NCBI GenBank assembly: GCA_947372575.1
Contig: CANBUF010000059.1
Location: forward strand, 1 to 8,872
DNA length: 8,872 bases
Direction: 5' to 3'
From: Alcaligenaceae bacterium
GTDB lineage: Bacteria > Pseudomonadota > Gammaproteobacteria > Burkholderiales > Burkholderiaceae
Shown here in pieces: positions 1 through 6,625 of the stretch. The translations under genes were made by a program, and so were the position numbers. Position 1 is the stretch's first letter. Each line of letters begins with the position of its first letter. The notes below the pieces were generated by a model. That model did not search any database and had not been told where the DNA came from. It worked only from the letters and a program-made list of their open reading frames with translations.

Positions 1-589
1 GGGCCCGTAGCAGAATTTCCCAGTGGGCCTGGCCGGTTGTGTAGGTAAAGGCGGAAGGAACGAGAATCAGGTCGACCTCTCCTAGTGCACGATAGAGTTC
101 GGGGAACCGCAAGTCATAACAAATTGATAATCCCAGATTCACAACCGGAGTATTGATCCGCTCGACCGTGCGGCCCGCCAGAATCCCCCTGGACTCGTCG
201 TAACTCTCCGTGCCGCGTTCAAAACCAAATAAATGTATTTTGTCGTATCTGGAGATTTGCCGACCGGATGGATCAAATATTAATTGTGTATTAAATACTC
301 GGGCAGGATCTGGTGAAATAAGTGGCATGCTGCCACACGACAGCCAGATTTGATGCATGGCTGCGGTTTCAGATAAAAAATGCTGGATAGGACCTGCGCC
401 AGGCGTCTCAGCGATATCGAGTTTATCCGTCTCTTTACGTCCAAGCATGCAGAAGTACTCTGGCAGCGCGACCAGTTGCGCACCGGTCTCGACGGCCTGC
501 GCGATCAACTGGCCAGCAGTAGTCAGGTTTTCATTCAATGATGCACCCGACACCATTTGAATCGCCGCAACCATTAACTTTTGATTCAT
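1..589 (-). CDS. Nitrilase-superfamily carbon-nitrogen hydrolase (omega-amidase / deaminated-glutathione amidase type), C-terminus missing
   Basis: This reading frame runs from an ATG at 589-587 off the left edge without a stop, giving 196 codons. Family members are usually about 265-285 residues, so roughly the last 70-85 residues lie outside the window. The Glu-Lys-Cys triad of the superfamily is visible: Glu44 in ALPEYF, Lys117 in YDKIHLF and the nucleophile Cys157 in SICYDLRFPELYR. The N-terminus (MNQKLMVAAIQM) is the usual first beta strand. The Cys-Tyr-Asp-Leu-Arg-Phe-Pro-Glu context is typical of the Nit1/Nit2 branch, cytoplasmic enzymes that hydrolyse amides such as deaminated glutathione or alpha-ketoglutaramate. 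That is family knowledge, and the exact substrate is inferred. The ribosome site is weak (GGACC just upstream). The gene is divergent from the H-NS-like gene across a 538-bp spacer. No frameshift is seen in the visible part. Confidence 0.93.
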   Translation of the reverse strand, partial: MNQKLMVAAIQMVSGASLNENLTTAGQLIAQAVETGAQLVALPEYFCMLGRKETDKLDIAETPGAGPIQHFLSETAAMHQIWLSCGSMPLISPDPARVFNTQLIFDPSGRQISRYDKIHLFGFERGTESYDESRGILAGRTVERINTPVVNLGLSICYDLRFPELYRALGEVDLILVPSAFTYTTGQAHWEILLRA

Positions 590-691
590 TTTTGGTCCAA
601 ATTGAATATTAATATGCTTGTTTGAATACTCATACGACTGCTCACATAAGTCTGTTTCGAGCACTCATATGATTTCCGTTTTGAATATTAA

Positions 692-721
692 TTTTGTATC
701 GCCACGCTTTTGTATCGCCAC
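692..721. repeat. Tandem duplication of a 14-bp element, period 16
   Basis: TTTTGTATCGCCAC occurs at 692-705 and again, identically, at 708-721, separated by 2 bases. Function is unknown. It is one of several unrelated duplications in the spacer upstream of the H-NS-like gene. Confidence 0.85.
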
Positions 722-765
722 AAAAAAATAGAATACACATTGGCATGAAATGTCACACAAATTTA

Positions 766-817
766 ATTCCTGAGTATGATGATTATTAATCATTCCTGAG
801 TATGATGATTATCAATC
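766..817. repeat. Two adjoining 26-bp direct repeats with an internal palindrome
   Basis: The 26-bp unit at 766-791 is repeated immediately at 792-817 with a single difference (TTAATC versus TCAATC near the end). The first copy contains a perfect interrupted palindrome, ATGATTA-T-TAATCAT, with 7-bp arms, running into the second copy. The second copy's palindrome is broken by the one change. Dyad symmetry repeated with about 26-bp spacing resembles paired operator sites, but replication slippage alone would also explain it. Confidence 0.85.
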
Positions 818-987
818 ATCTGATATTATTATTAATTACTCAAGTTATTCTTTTATTTTTTTAATTAATCCATATTAAAAAATATTAACTCTAAACAAAC
901 AAGATTCACTGACAGATAAATTCCTCTAGGCCAGAACAATATATCAAATCTGCCTGTGAACGCGGTTTAAATATGTTTTTGCTTTTA

Positions 988-1024
988 TATATGTCGCAAA
1001 ACCTTCTCTTGTATATGTCGCAAA
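988..1024. repeat. Direct repeat of a 13-bp element, period 24
   Basis: TATATGTCGCAAA occurs at 988-1000 and 1012-1024. The following bases are also similar (AACCTT and CCTTTT). It lies about 100-140 bp upstream of the H-NS-like start codon, so it could fall within or near that gene's promoter. No function can be assigned from sequence. Confidence 0.8.
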
Positions 1025-1033
1025 CCTTTTTAT

Positions 1034-1097
1034 CTAGTTTGAATCAATAATCCTTCTAGTTTGAATCAATAATCCTTACGCTTTGAATCATTAATCC
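1034..1097. repeat. 22-bp tandem repeat, two exact copies plus one degenerate copy
   Basis: The unit begins CTAGTTTGAATCAATAATCC and continues TT. Copies at 1034-1055 and 1056-1077 are identical. A third, degenerate copy at 1078-1097 keeps TTTGAATCA and TAATCC. The array ends only 30 bp before the start codon of the H-NS-like gene, so it probably lies in its promoter or 5' untranslated leader. Confidence 0.87.
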
Positions 1098-1127
1098 ATT
1101 CACACTCACTCATTTAAGGTTTTACAA

Positions 1128-1499
1128 ATGACCGGTCAGAACTACGCTTCGCAACAAGCTAAAATCAATAAAGAGATCGAGAAACTCCAGAAGCAGGCTC
1201 AAGCCCTGCAGAGCAAAAGCCGCAAGCCTGTGATTAATTCGATTATCCGTTCGATGAAAGAATACAGCATCACTCCAGAAGAAATCATTTCCGCATTTGG
1301 TAAACCCGTAGCCGCCTCAAAGGCGCCTGCTTCGGTCAAGGTTCCAAAACCCGCTAAATCAGGCGCACCAAAGAAACCTGTTCCAGTTAAATACCGCCAC
1401 CCAGAATCAGGCTCAACCTGGACAGGACGGGGTAAAGCACCACTGTGGATTATCGAAGCCGAAAAAAATAATCAGCCGCGCCAGCAGTTCTTGATTTAA
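1128..1499 (+). CDS. H-NS-family nucleoid-associated DNA-binding protein
   Basis: This 123-residue protein has the architecture of small H-NS homologues. Residues 8-30 are charged, heptad-like and probably coiled (AKINKEIEKLQKQAQAL), as in the oligomerisation region. Residues 59-88 form a Lys/Ala/Pro-rich linker resembling histone H1 tails. The C-terminal DNA-binding signature is at 89-108, with YRHPESGSTWTGRGKAPLW. The Gly-Arg-Gly-Lys loop corresponds to the minor-groove AT-hook-like motif of the family. Such proteins bind AT-rich DNA, silence transcription and compact the nucleoid. The ATG at 1128 is supported by AAGG at 1116-1119, 8 nt upstream. The gene is followed 12 bp later by a strong terminator, so it is probably monocistronic. 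The repeat-rich AT-rich leader could allow autoregulation, which is inference. Whether it is the main H-NS protein or one of several paralogues cannot be decided here. Confidence 0.95.
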   Translation: MTGQNYASQQAKINKEIEKLQKQAQALQSKSRKPVINSIIRSMKEYSITPEEIISAFGKPVAASKAPASVKVPKPAKSGAPKKPVPVKYRHPESGSTWTGRGKAPLWIIEAEKNNQPRQQFLI

Positions 1500-1511
1500 T
1501 TCAATTAAAAC

Positions 1512-1562
1512 AACGCCCTATCAGTGATTGGCCAAACACAGGCCACTGACAGGGCGTTTTTT
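1512..1562. terminator. Strong intrinsic terminator after the H-NS-like gene, probably bidirectional
   Basis: The left arm starts AACGCCCT at 1512 and pairs with AGGGCGTT ending at 1558. The inner part pairs TCAGTG and GGCC with GGCC-AC-TGA, allowing one A/C mismatch and a 3-base ATT bulge. The loop is AAACACA. A run of six T (1557-1562) follows on the plus strand. On the minus strand the stem is followed by GTTTTAATTG, so it may also end transcripts of the leftward Bug gene. Confidence 0.9.
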
Positions 1563-1631
1563 AATAATCGAATCTTGTATGACGCTTGGCCCAGCATAAT
1601 ATAAATGCATTAATAAAAAATAACTTTATAT

Positions 1632-1714
1632 CTATTAGCCCAAGACGTTTATTTCTACTTGTTCAAGACGTTTATTTCTATTAGCCCAAGATATTTATTT
1701 CTACTTGTTCAAGA
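1632..1714. repeat. 23-bp tandem repeat with a 46-bp higher-order period
   Basis: Three adjoining 23-bp units lie at 1641-1663, 1664-1686 and 1687-1709, each starting CAAGA and sharing TTTATTTCTA. A partial unit (CTATTAGCC, 1632-1640) precedes them and CAAGA (1710-1714) follows. Unit ends alternate: CTACTTGTT, CTATTAGCC, CTACTTGTT. So the array also reads as a 46-bp duplication (1632 versus 1678). Units 1 and 3 differ at only two positions. It lies just beyond the stop codon of the Bug gene, in its 3' untranslated region, before the shared terminator. Confidence 0.88.
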
Positions 1715-1729
1715 ACTTAATCATCAGAA

Positions 1730-2713
1730 TTAATCGATTTTTGCACCAGAGTCCTGCACGGCTTTACCCCACTTCTTACCGTCAAGCTCAACAGTCTGTT
1801 CAAAAGTTTTTAAATCCGTGACCATTGGCGACGCACCTTTTGATTCAAACTGTGCAATCACTGCAGGATCTTTGAGAATGTCATTAATCGATGCATGAAT
1901 ACTTTGCCGCAGCGCTTCGGGTGTCGCAGTAGGAACAAAAAAAGCAAACCAGGAATCAATCGACAATGAGGGCAAGCCAGCCTGTGCAAACGTTGGTACA
2001 TCAGGCAAGGCTGCGGATCGGCTGGTCGCAGAGGCGGCAATTGCACGCACCTGACCACTCTTGATCTGCCCCATCACTGAAGGCGCACTGGCAAAGGTGC
2101 CCTGCACCTCACCACTCATCACATCAGTGAGCGAACCAGCAATACCCTTGTAGGGCACATGCACAGTTTGAATTCCTGCTGCAGAGTCCATCATATTATC
2201 AAGCAAATGGGCAACCGACCCATTACCCGACGATGCAATATTGACTTGACCGGGATGGGCCTTGGCATATTCGATAAACTCTTTCACGCTATTAATCGGC
2301 AAGCTGGGAGTAATCACCATCACAAAAGGCAGCGTGGCCAATGACGCGATCGGTGTCAGATCCTTTGCCATATCAAACGTCATATTTTTATATAACGAAG
2401 GATTAATTGAATGTGTACCCGAGTAACTCATCAACCAGGTTGTTCCATCCGGTGCGGATTTTGCGACGGCCTCACTACCGATATTGCCGCCCGCGCCGGG
2501 GCGATTTTCGACGATGACAGGGATGCCCCAACGTTTAGTGAGCTCTTGGGCCATCACGCGTGCGAGTGAATCAGATGCTCCCGCCGCGGTCTGCGGAACA
2601 ATAATCTTGACCTGCTTGCCAACCAAATCGGGGGGGACTTGAGCATAAGTCGCACCGACAGGCATCACTAAGGCGAGCGTCAAGGCGCACAGCAATGTTT
2701 GAATTTTATTCAT
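1730..2713 (-). CDS. Bug-family (TctC-like) periplasmic solute-binding protein of the tripartite tricarboxylate transporter class
   Basis: This 327-residue protein has the usual family length. It begins with a Sec signal peptide: Lys3, hydrophobic residues 6-19, and likely cleavage after Ala24 in ATYA-QVPP. The mature protein shows family landmarks: KIIVPQ at 36-41, Gly45 and Asp48 in TAAGASDSLAR, the signature VENRPGAGGNIG at 68-79, and later VPYKG and LPDVPTFAQAG. Bug proteins bind small organic acids or amides in the periplasm and pass them to TctA/TctB-type carriers or sensors. No such membrane genes are in the window, so this is an orphan binding protein here. Its ATG overlaps the dioxygenase stop codon (ATGA), with AGGAG at 2724-2728 about 10 nt upstream, indicating translational coupling. 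The ligand is unknown, though the partner gene suggests an oxidisable acid. Confidence 0.95.
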   Translation of the reverse strand: MNKIQTLLCALTLALVMPVGATYAQVPPDLVGKQVKIIVPQTAAGASDSLARVMAQELTKRWGIPVIVENRPGAGGNIGSEAVAKSAPDGTTWLMSYSGTHSINPSLYKNMTFDMAKDLTPIASLATLPFVMVITPSLPINSVKEFIEYAKAHPGQVNIASSGNGSVAHLLDNMMDSAAGIQTVHVPYKGIAGSLTDVMSGEVQGTFASAPSVMGQIKSGQVRAIAASATSRSAALPDVPTFAQAGLPSLSIDSWFAFFVPTATPEALRQSIHASINDILKDPAVIAQFESKGASPMVTDLKTFEQTVELDGKKWGKAVQDSGAKID

Positions 2714-3546
2714 GCTGGAATGTCTCCTGCGAGTGTGACACGGTGCAGCAGTCGCTTATGGCCGTGATAATCATTAATAGGATTGTGGAGCACTGAGCGG
2801 TTATCCCAAAAAGCAATCGATCCAGGCCCCCATTTAAACCGGCAGGTGAACTCTGGGCGAACCTGGTGGGCAAAAAGAAAATTCAACAATGGCTCGCTTT
2901 CTTCTGCGGTCCAACCAACAAAATGCGTCGTATGTCCGGGATTCACATACAGCGCTAGACGTCCTGTCTCGGGATGGGTGCGCACAACAGGGTGTTCCGC
3001 ACTTAAATCCTGACGCGCCTTGGTGCTACCTGAGTCATTGAGTCGGTCTTCGCGGGTTTTGGTCACTGCAGCCTTAGCGGACGAACTCACTGCGCGCAGG
3101 CCCTTTAGCACCGCTTTTAACCCAGGCGAAAGCGCCTGGTACGCAGCATGGTTACTCGCAAACATCGTGTCACCACCAACCGGTGGCAGCTCGCGTGCGA
3201 TCAACATCGTGGCACTCGGTGGGGCCTGAAGATAGGAAGTGTCGGTATGCCAGATACCACCAAAATTTGTTGTTTCGTGGGGGAGCTTGAGCACCGGAAT
3301 AATGAGAGGAAAATCAGGGATGCCTTTGACAAAAGGATACTCAACCACCTCACCAAACCGCTGGGCAAACGCCAGAAAAGCAGCCGATTCAAGTGGTTGG
3401 TCGCGAAAAAAGATCACGCCATGTTTGAGCCAGACAGCACGAATCTGCGCAATCACTGAATCACTGAGGGGCTCGAGTAAATTCAAACCATGAATTTCCG
3501 CGCCTACCGCATGAGTCAGGGGCTTAATTATTAATTGTGTTTCCAT
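2710..3546 (-). CDS. TauD/TfdA-family Fe(II)/2-oxoglutarate-dependent dioxygenase
   Basis: Using the ATG at 3546-3544 gives 278 residues, close to the usual TauD length. The N-terminus (METQLIIKPLTHAVGAEIHGLNL) then aligns with the family start. Metal ligands are visible: His100 and Asp102 in WHTDTSY and distal His254 in WDNRSVLHNP. Thr127 in GGDTMF, and Arg265 and Arg269 in KRLLHRVTLAGD, match residues that hold 2-oxoglutarate and an anionic substrate group in TauD. Enzymes of this family couple decarboxylation of 2-oxoglutarate to hydroxylation of taurine, 2,4-D, sulfonates or other acids. The Tyr70 region differs from the TauD substrate pocket, so taurine need not be the substrate. The frame is open for 41 further codons upstream to 3669, but that extension lacks family similarity and a ribosome site, and it contains a candidate promoter. 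It is the first gene of a two-gene unit with the Bug protein. Confidence 0.93.
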   Translation of the reverse strand: METQLIIKPLTHAVGAEIHGLNLLEPLSDSVIAQIRAVWLKHGVIFFRDQPLESAAFLAFAQRFGEVVEYPFVKGIPDFPLIIPVLKLPHETTNFGGIWHTDTSYLQAPPSATMLIARELPPVGGDTMFASNHAAYQALSPGLKAVLKGLRAVSSSAKAAVTKTREDRLNDSGSTKARQDLSAEHPVVRTHPETGRLALYVNPGHTTHFVGWTAEESEPLLNFLFAHQVRPEFTCRFKWGPGSIAFWDNRSVLHNPINDYHGHKRLLHRVTLAGDIPA

Positions 3547-3577
3547 TCTATTTACTGTTAGTCCATTAACTATTTGA

Positions 3578-3608
3578 ATTATTTTTGTGAGGTGCAATGA
3601 TAAGTCAA
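3578..3608 (-). promoter_or_regulatory. Candidate promoter for the dioxygenase-Bug unit
   Basis: Reading the minus strand, TTGACT (plus 3603-3608) matches the -35 consensus at five of six bases, and AATAAT (plus 3578-3583) matches the -10 consensus at five of six. The spacer is 19 bp, a little long. It would start transcription some 24 nt upstream of the ATG at 3546, which favours that start over the one at 3669. Confidence 0.4.
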
Positions 3609-3707
3609 ATAACGCAATATCAGGGATCTCGGGATAGTTTTTATGGGCAATCGTACGGGCAATTATCATGAAGAACTAAGTTTTATTTATCATTCAGGGC
3701 AAATGAC

Positions 3708-3713
3708 TACAAT
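3708..3713 (+). promoter_or_regulatory. Candidate -10 element for pepN
   Basis: TACAAT lies 26 bp before the pepN ATG and matches the -10 consensus at five of six bases. The upstream sequence is T-rich (TTTTATTTAT at 3681-3690) but has no good -35 hexamer at the right distance, so this is a weak call. Confidence 0.3.
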
Positions 3714-3739
3714 AGCTAAAACACCAGCGGAAATTAGCC

Positions 3740-6457
3740 ATGCGCACTGACTCAGGCAGCACGATTGTTCGGCAAGATTATCAGCCCTTCCCTTTTCAGA
3801 TCCCTGAGGTTCGGCTGGACTTTGATCTGGATGCACAGATCACTTGGGTGCGCAGCACCTTGACCGTGCAGCGACGCAAAGACGTCGCCCACACGCCTGA
3901 TCTAATTCTCGATGGTGAAGACCTCACCCTCATTTCTGTTCATTTGAATGGCATGGCCTTGACTGAGGTTGACTATCAGTTATCTGGGTTCTCACTGACC
4001 ATCCACAACATGCCGGATGTTGCTACGCTTGAGATCGTCAGCACCTGCCTGCCCAGCAAAAATACCAGCCTGATGGGCTTATATGTTTCGGGCCAGAATC
4101 TTTTTACACAATGCGAGGCTGAAGGTTTCAGGAAAATCTGCTGGTTTGCTGATCGCCCTGACGTGATGTCCATTTACCATGTGACGCTGCGAGGCGATCG
4201 AAAAACCTTTCCGCTTTTACTGTCCAATGGCAACCTGATTGAACAGAGAGAGATTGAAGATGGTCGTCACGAAGCGAAATGGCACGACCCTTTCGCCAAA
4301 CCCTGCTATCTCTTTGCCTTGGTTGCAGGTAATTTTGCTTGCCGCGAACACTACAGCGAAACTCGGAGTGGTCGACGCGTGCTGCTGCAGGTCTACAGTG
4401 ACCCGGGTTCTGAAAGTCAAACAGCCTGGGCAATGGAGTCTCTCGAGCGCTCGCTAAAATGGGACGAAATCCGTTTTGGGCTTGAGCTCGATCTGGACAG
4501 ATTCATGATTGTGGCCGCCCGTGATTTCAATATGGGTGCCATGGAAAACAAAGGACTCAACGTTTTCAATGCGGCATATGTTCTCGCAGACCCCAATACC
4601 GCAACTGACGCGAATTACGATGCAATCGAAGCTGTCATCGGTCATGAATACTTTCACAACTGGACCGGCAATCGTGTCACCTGCCGGGACTGGTTCCAGT
4701 TAAGCCTGAAAGAAGGTCTAACGGTATTCCGTGATCAGGAATTCAGTGCGGACATGATGGCCACCGGCTTGTCCAAGTCAGCAGCGGCGAGCGCCCGGGC
4801 AGTCAAACGCATTCATGATGTCGTAGGTTTGCGTGCGGTGCAATTCCCCGAAGACAGCGTACCCATGGCGCACCCGATCCGTCCTGAGAGCTATCAGGAA
4901 ATCGGTAATTTTTATACTGCAACTGTTTATGAAAAAGGTGCAGAGGTCATCCGCATGCTCCATACCCTGCTGGGCGAAGCGGGCTTTCGTGCAGGAATGG
5001 ATGAGTACTTCAGACGCCATGACGGCCAGGCCGTCACATGCGACGATTTTGTCAGCGCCATGCAATGGGCTTACCAGCAAAGCCAGCCTGAAAAAAATCT
5101 TGAAGTTTTCAAACGCTGGTATCACCAGGCCGGCACGCCACGCGTGCACGTGGGACTCACCTATGATGCAACTACGCAGTCATGCCGTGTGACCTTGACT
5201 CAACGCTGCGCACCGGTCGGTGTCGAAAAACAGTCTGGCCTGGTCAAACAACCCTTTCATATTCCCGTGTTGTTCGGCCTGCTCGACACCTCGGGCAACT
5301 CCATCGCTTTACACACCGCCCAAGGTGAACTCCCAGCGCGTTCAGGCACAGATACCGTTTTGCTTGAACTGCTGACTGAGACGCAGACATGGGAGTTTAT
5401 CAACATCCCCAGTATGCCGATCCCGTCGATCCTGCGCGATTTTTCAGCGCCTGTGATCATCGAGTTTGACTATCGGGATCAATATCTTGCGATACTCTCT
5501 GCCCACGACACCAACGCCTTTACACGCTGGGAAGCTGGACAGGAACTGGCCACCCGCCAAATCCTCAAAATGGCACGGGCGTGGCGACAAACAGGAACAG
5601 TCTGCGCGGTGGATCCAACCATGATCGAGGCCTGGTCAGCCATGTTGCAGAGCGAAGCGACCGACTCAGGATTGCTCGCCCAGACACTGTCGATACCTTC
5701 CGAAAAAACCATCGCAGAGCGGATGTCGCCTGTCGATCCTCTGGCCATATACGAAGCACGCAAGGCATTGCGGCAATCGCTTGGTCAGGCTAACACGCAA
5801 ACACTACTCGCGACCTATCAGTCTCAGCAAACTCCTGGCGCCTACTCGCCCACGCCAGGCCCCGTCGGCAGACGTGCCCTGAAGAATCTGGCGCTCTCAT
5901 ACCTGATGGCTGCTGAGCACCCTGAAGCCGAGGCCCTGGCAAACAATCAATTCAGACATGCGACAAACATGACGGATCGACTGGCTGCGCTGAATATCCT
6001 TGCACACGAAAGTCGCAGCGTCATTGCAAGCGAGGCTGTGATTCAGTTTTATGAAGCCTGGCAACACGAAGCCCTCGTGATCGACAAATGGTTTACTGTG
6101 CAAGCGACCTCGCCGCTGACCAATGTTGAACGCATGCATGGCCTGATGGCGCACCCGGCTTTTACACTGCGCAATCCAAATCGGGCACGTGCCGCCATTT
6201 TTGCGTTCTGCCTGCAAAATCCACGTGGGTTTCATGCACCGGACGGGAGTGGCTATGCTTTCTGGGCAGACGTCGTCATCGCCCTCGATGCCATCAACCC
6301 TGAAGTCGCCGCGCGACTGGCCAGAACGATGGATCACTGGTCTCGCATGATCGAACCTGTGCGCAGTCTGATGCAAACACAATTACAACGGGTGGCATCG
6401 CATTGCGGACTATCGCGCAATACACTAGAAATTGTTTCCAAAGCACTTTCACTTTGA
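3740..6457 (+). CDS. pepN: Aminopeptidase N (M1-family zinc metallopeptidase)
   Basis: This 905-residue protein is slightly longer than the roughly 870-residue E. coli PepN. The exopeptidase motif GAMEN is at 266-270 in NMGAMENKGLNVFN. The zinc site HEYFH is at 302-306 (ligands His302 and His306, catalytic Glu303), with the third ligand Glu325 in LSLKEGLTVF. The order of regions fits the family: an N-terminal beta saddle domain with the QCEAEGFRKICWF block near 124-136, the thermolysin-like catalytic domain, a beta-sandwich after WYHQAGTPRV, and a helical C-terminal domain from about residue 570. It is a cytoplasmic enzyme that removes N-terminal residues from peptides in the last steps of protein turnover. 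The ATG at 3740 has a modest GCGGA ribosome site about 8 nt upstream. It is divergent from the dioxygenase and 168 bp ahead of fbp on the same strand with no obvious terminator between, so co-transcription is possible. Confidence 0.97.
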   Translation: MRTDSGSTIVRQDYQPFPFQIPEVRLDFDLDAQITWVRSTLTVQRRKDVAHTPDLILDGEDLTLISVHLNGMALTEVDYQLSGFSLTIHNMPDVATLEIVSTCLPSKNTSLMGLYVSGQNLFTQCEAEGFRKICWFADRPDVMSIYHVTLRGDRKTFPLLLSNGNLIEQREIEDGRHEAKWHDPFAKPCYLFALVAGNFACREHYSETRSGRRVLLQVYSDPGSESQTAWAMESLERSLKWDEIRFGLELDLDRFMIVAARDFNMGAMENKGLNVFNAAYVLADPNTATDANYDAIEAVIGHEYFHNWTGNRVTCRDWFQLSLKEGLTVFRDQEFSADMMATGLSKSAAASARAVKRIHDVVGLRAVQFPEDSVPMAHPIRPESYQEIGNFYTATVYEKGAEVIRMLHTLLGEAGFRAGMDEYFRRHDGQAVTCDDFVSAMQWAYQQSQPEKNLEVFKRWYHQAGTPRVHVGLTYDATTQSCRVTLTQRCAPVGVEKQSGLVKQPFHIPVLFGLLDTSGNSIALHTAQGELPARSGTDTVLLELLTETQTWEFINIPSMPIPSILRDFSAPVIIEFDYRDQYLAILSAHDTNAFTRWEAGQELATRQILKMARAWRQTGTVCAVDPTMIEAWSAMLQSEATDSGLLAQTLSIPSEKTIAERMSPVDPLAIYEARKALRQSLGQANTQTLLATYQSQQTPGAYSPTPGPVGRRALKNLALSYLMAAEHPEAEALANNQFRHATNMTDRLAALNILAHESRSVIASEAVIQFYEAWQHEALVIDKWFTVQATSPLTNVERMHGLMAHPAFTLRNPNRARAAIFAFCLQNPRGFHAPDGSGYAFWADVVIALDAINPEVAARLARTMDHWSRMIEPVRSLMQTQLQRVASHCGLSRNTLEIVSKALSL

Positions 6458-6497
6458 AGTAACCTGCACACCGTTCAAGCGCTCGCAACCCGGGATT

Positions 6498-6584
6498 ATT
6501 CAGTGTCCTGAGTGCCTAGCTCACAAGTGCTCAAAATGCAGTGCCAAGAATTATCCTGAGTTGTCCAGAATTCAGTGCCCAGAG
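6498..6584. repeat. Degenerate short repeat in the pepN-fbp spacer
   Basis: ATTCAGTGTCCTGAG at 6498-6512 reappears as ATTCAGTGCCCAGAG at 6570-6584. Related elements beginning AGTGCC or AGTGCT lie between them at 6511, 6526 and 6540. The copies are irregularly spaced and diverged, so this looks like an older, decayed version of the tidy tandem repeats in other spacers. I see no clear terminator hairpin in the spacer 6458-6625. Confidence 0.5.
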
Positions 6585-6625
6585 ACTACATTATTTTTAA
6601 CCTCTTTCAGAACGTAGCCATCCAA

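Larger units (their letters stand above)
590..1127. other. Long AT-rich gene-free spacer between divergent genes
   Basis: This spacer separates the leftward amidase gene from the rightward H-NS-like gene. I find no convincing coding frame in it on either strand. It is visibly much richer in A and T than the flanking genes. It contains at least four different short tandem duplications, listed separately, plus a separated direct repeat TTGAATATTAAT at 602-613 and 681-692. It must hold the promoters of both divergent genes, but I could not pick a good -35/-10 pair for either. Its base composition would suit binding by H-NS-type proteins, so autoregulation of the adjacent gene is plausible. That is inference from the family, not something the sequence proves. 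Confidence 0.8.

Noticed and set aside
280..560. Small open frames on both strands near the left edge
   Set aside because: They overlap the amidase reading frame, which has the full catalytic triad and continues off the window edge.
692..1097. Possible CRISPR array in the repeat-rich spacer
   Set aside because: Repeats are of several unrelated sequences, adjoin each other or are separated by only a few bases, and have no regular unique spacers. No cas gene is nearby.
590..1127. Possible insertion-sequence remnant or origin in the long AT-rich spacer
   Set aside because: I saw no transposase fragment, no terminal inverted repeats with flanking duplications, and no recognisable DnaA-box cluster. 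Local duplications explain the structure.
3547..3669. A 41-residue N-terminal extension of the dioxygenase to an ATG at 3669
   Set aside because: The extra residues do not resemble the TauD family, no ribosome site precedes that ATG, and a plausible promoter for the gene lies inside the extension. The ATG at 3546 gives a normal family N-terminus.
3645..3703. Short GGGCAA repeats (3645, 3657, 3697) in the divergent dioxygenase/pepN spacer
   Set aside because: Only six to seven bases are shared and spacing is irregular. This is too weak to call a repeat family or operator.
5897..6382. A 161-codon open frame antisense to pepN
   Set aside because: It lies wholly within the well-supported pepN gene, shows no recognisable domain, and its composition looks like a shadow of the coding strand.
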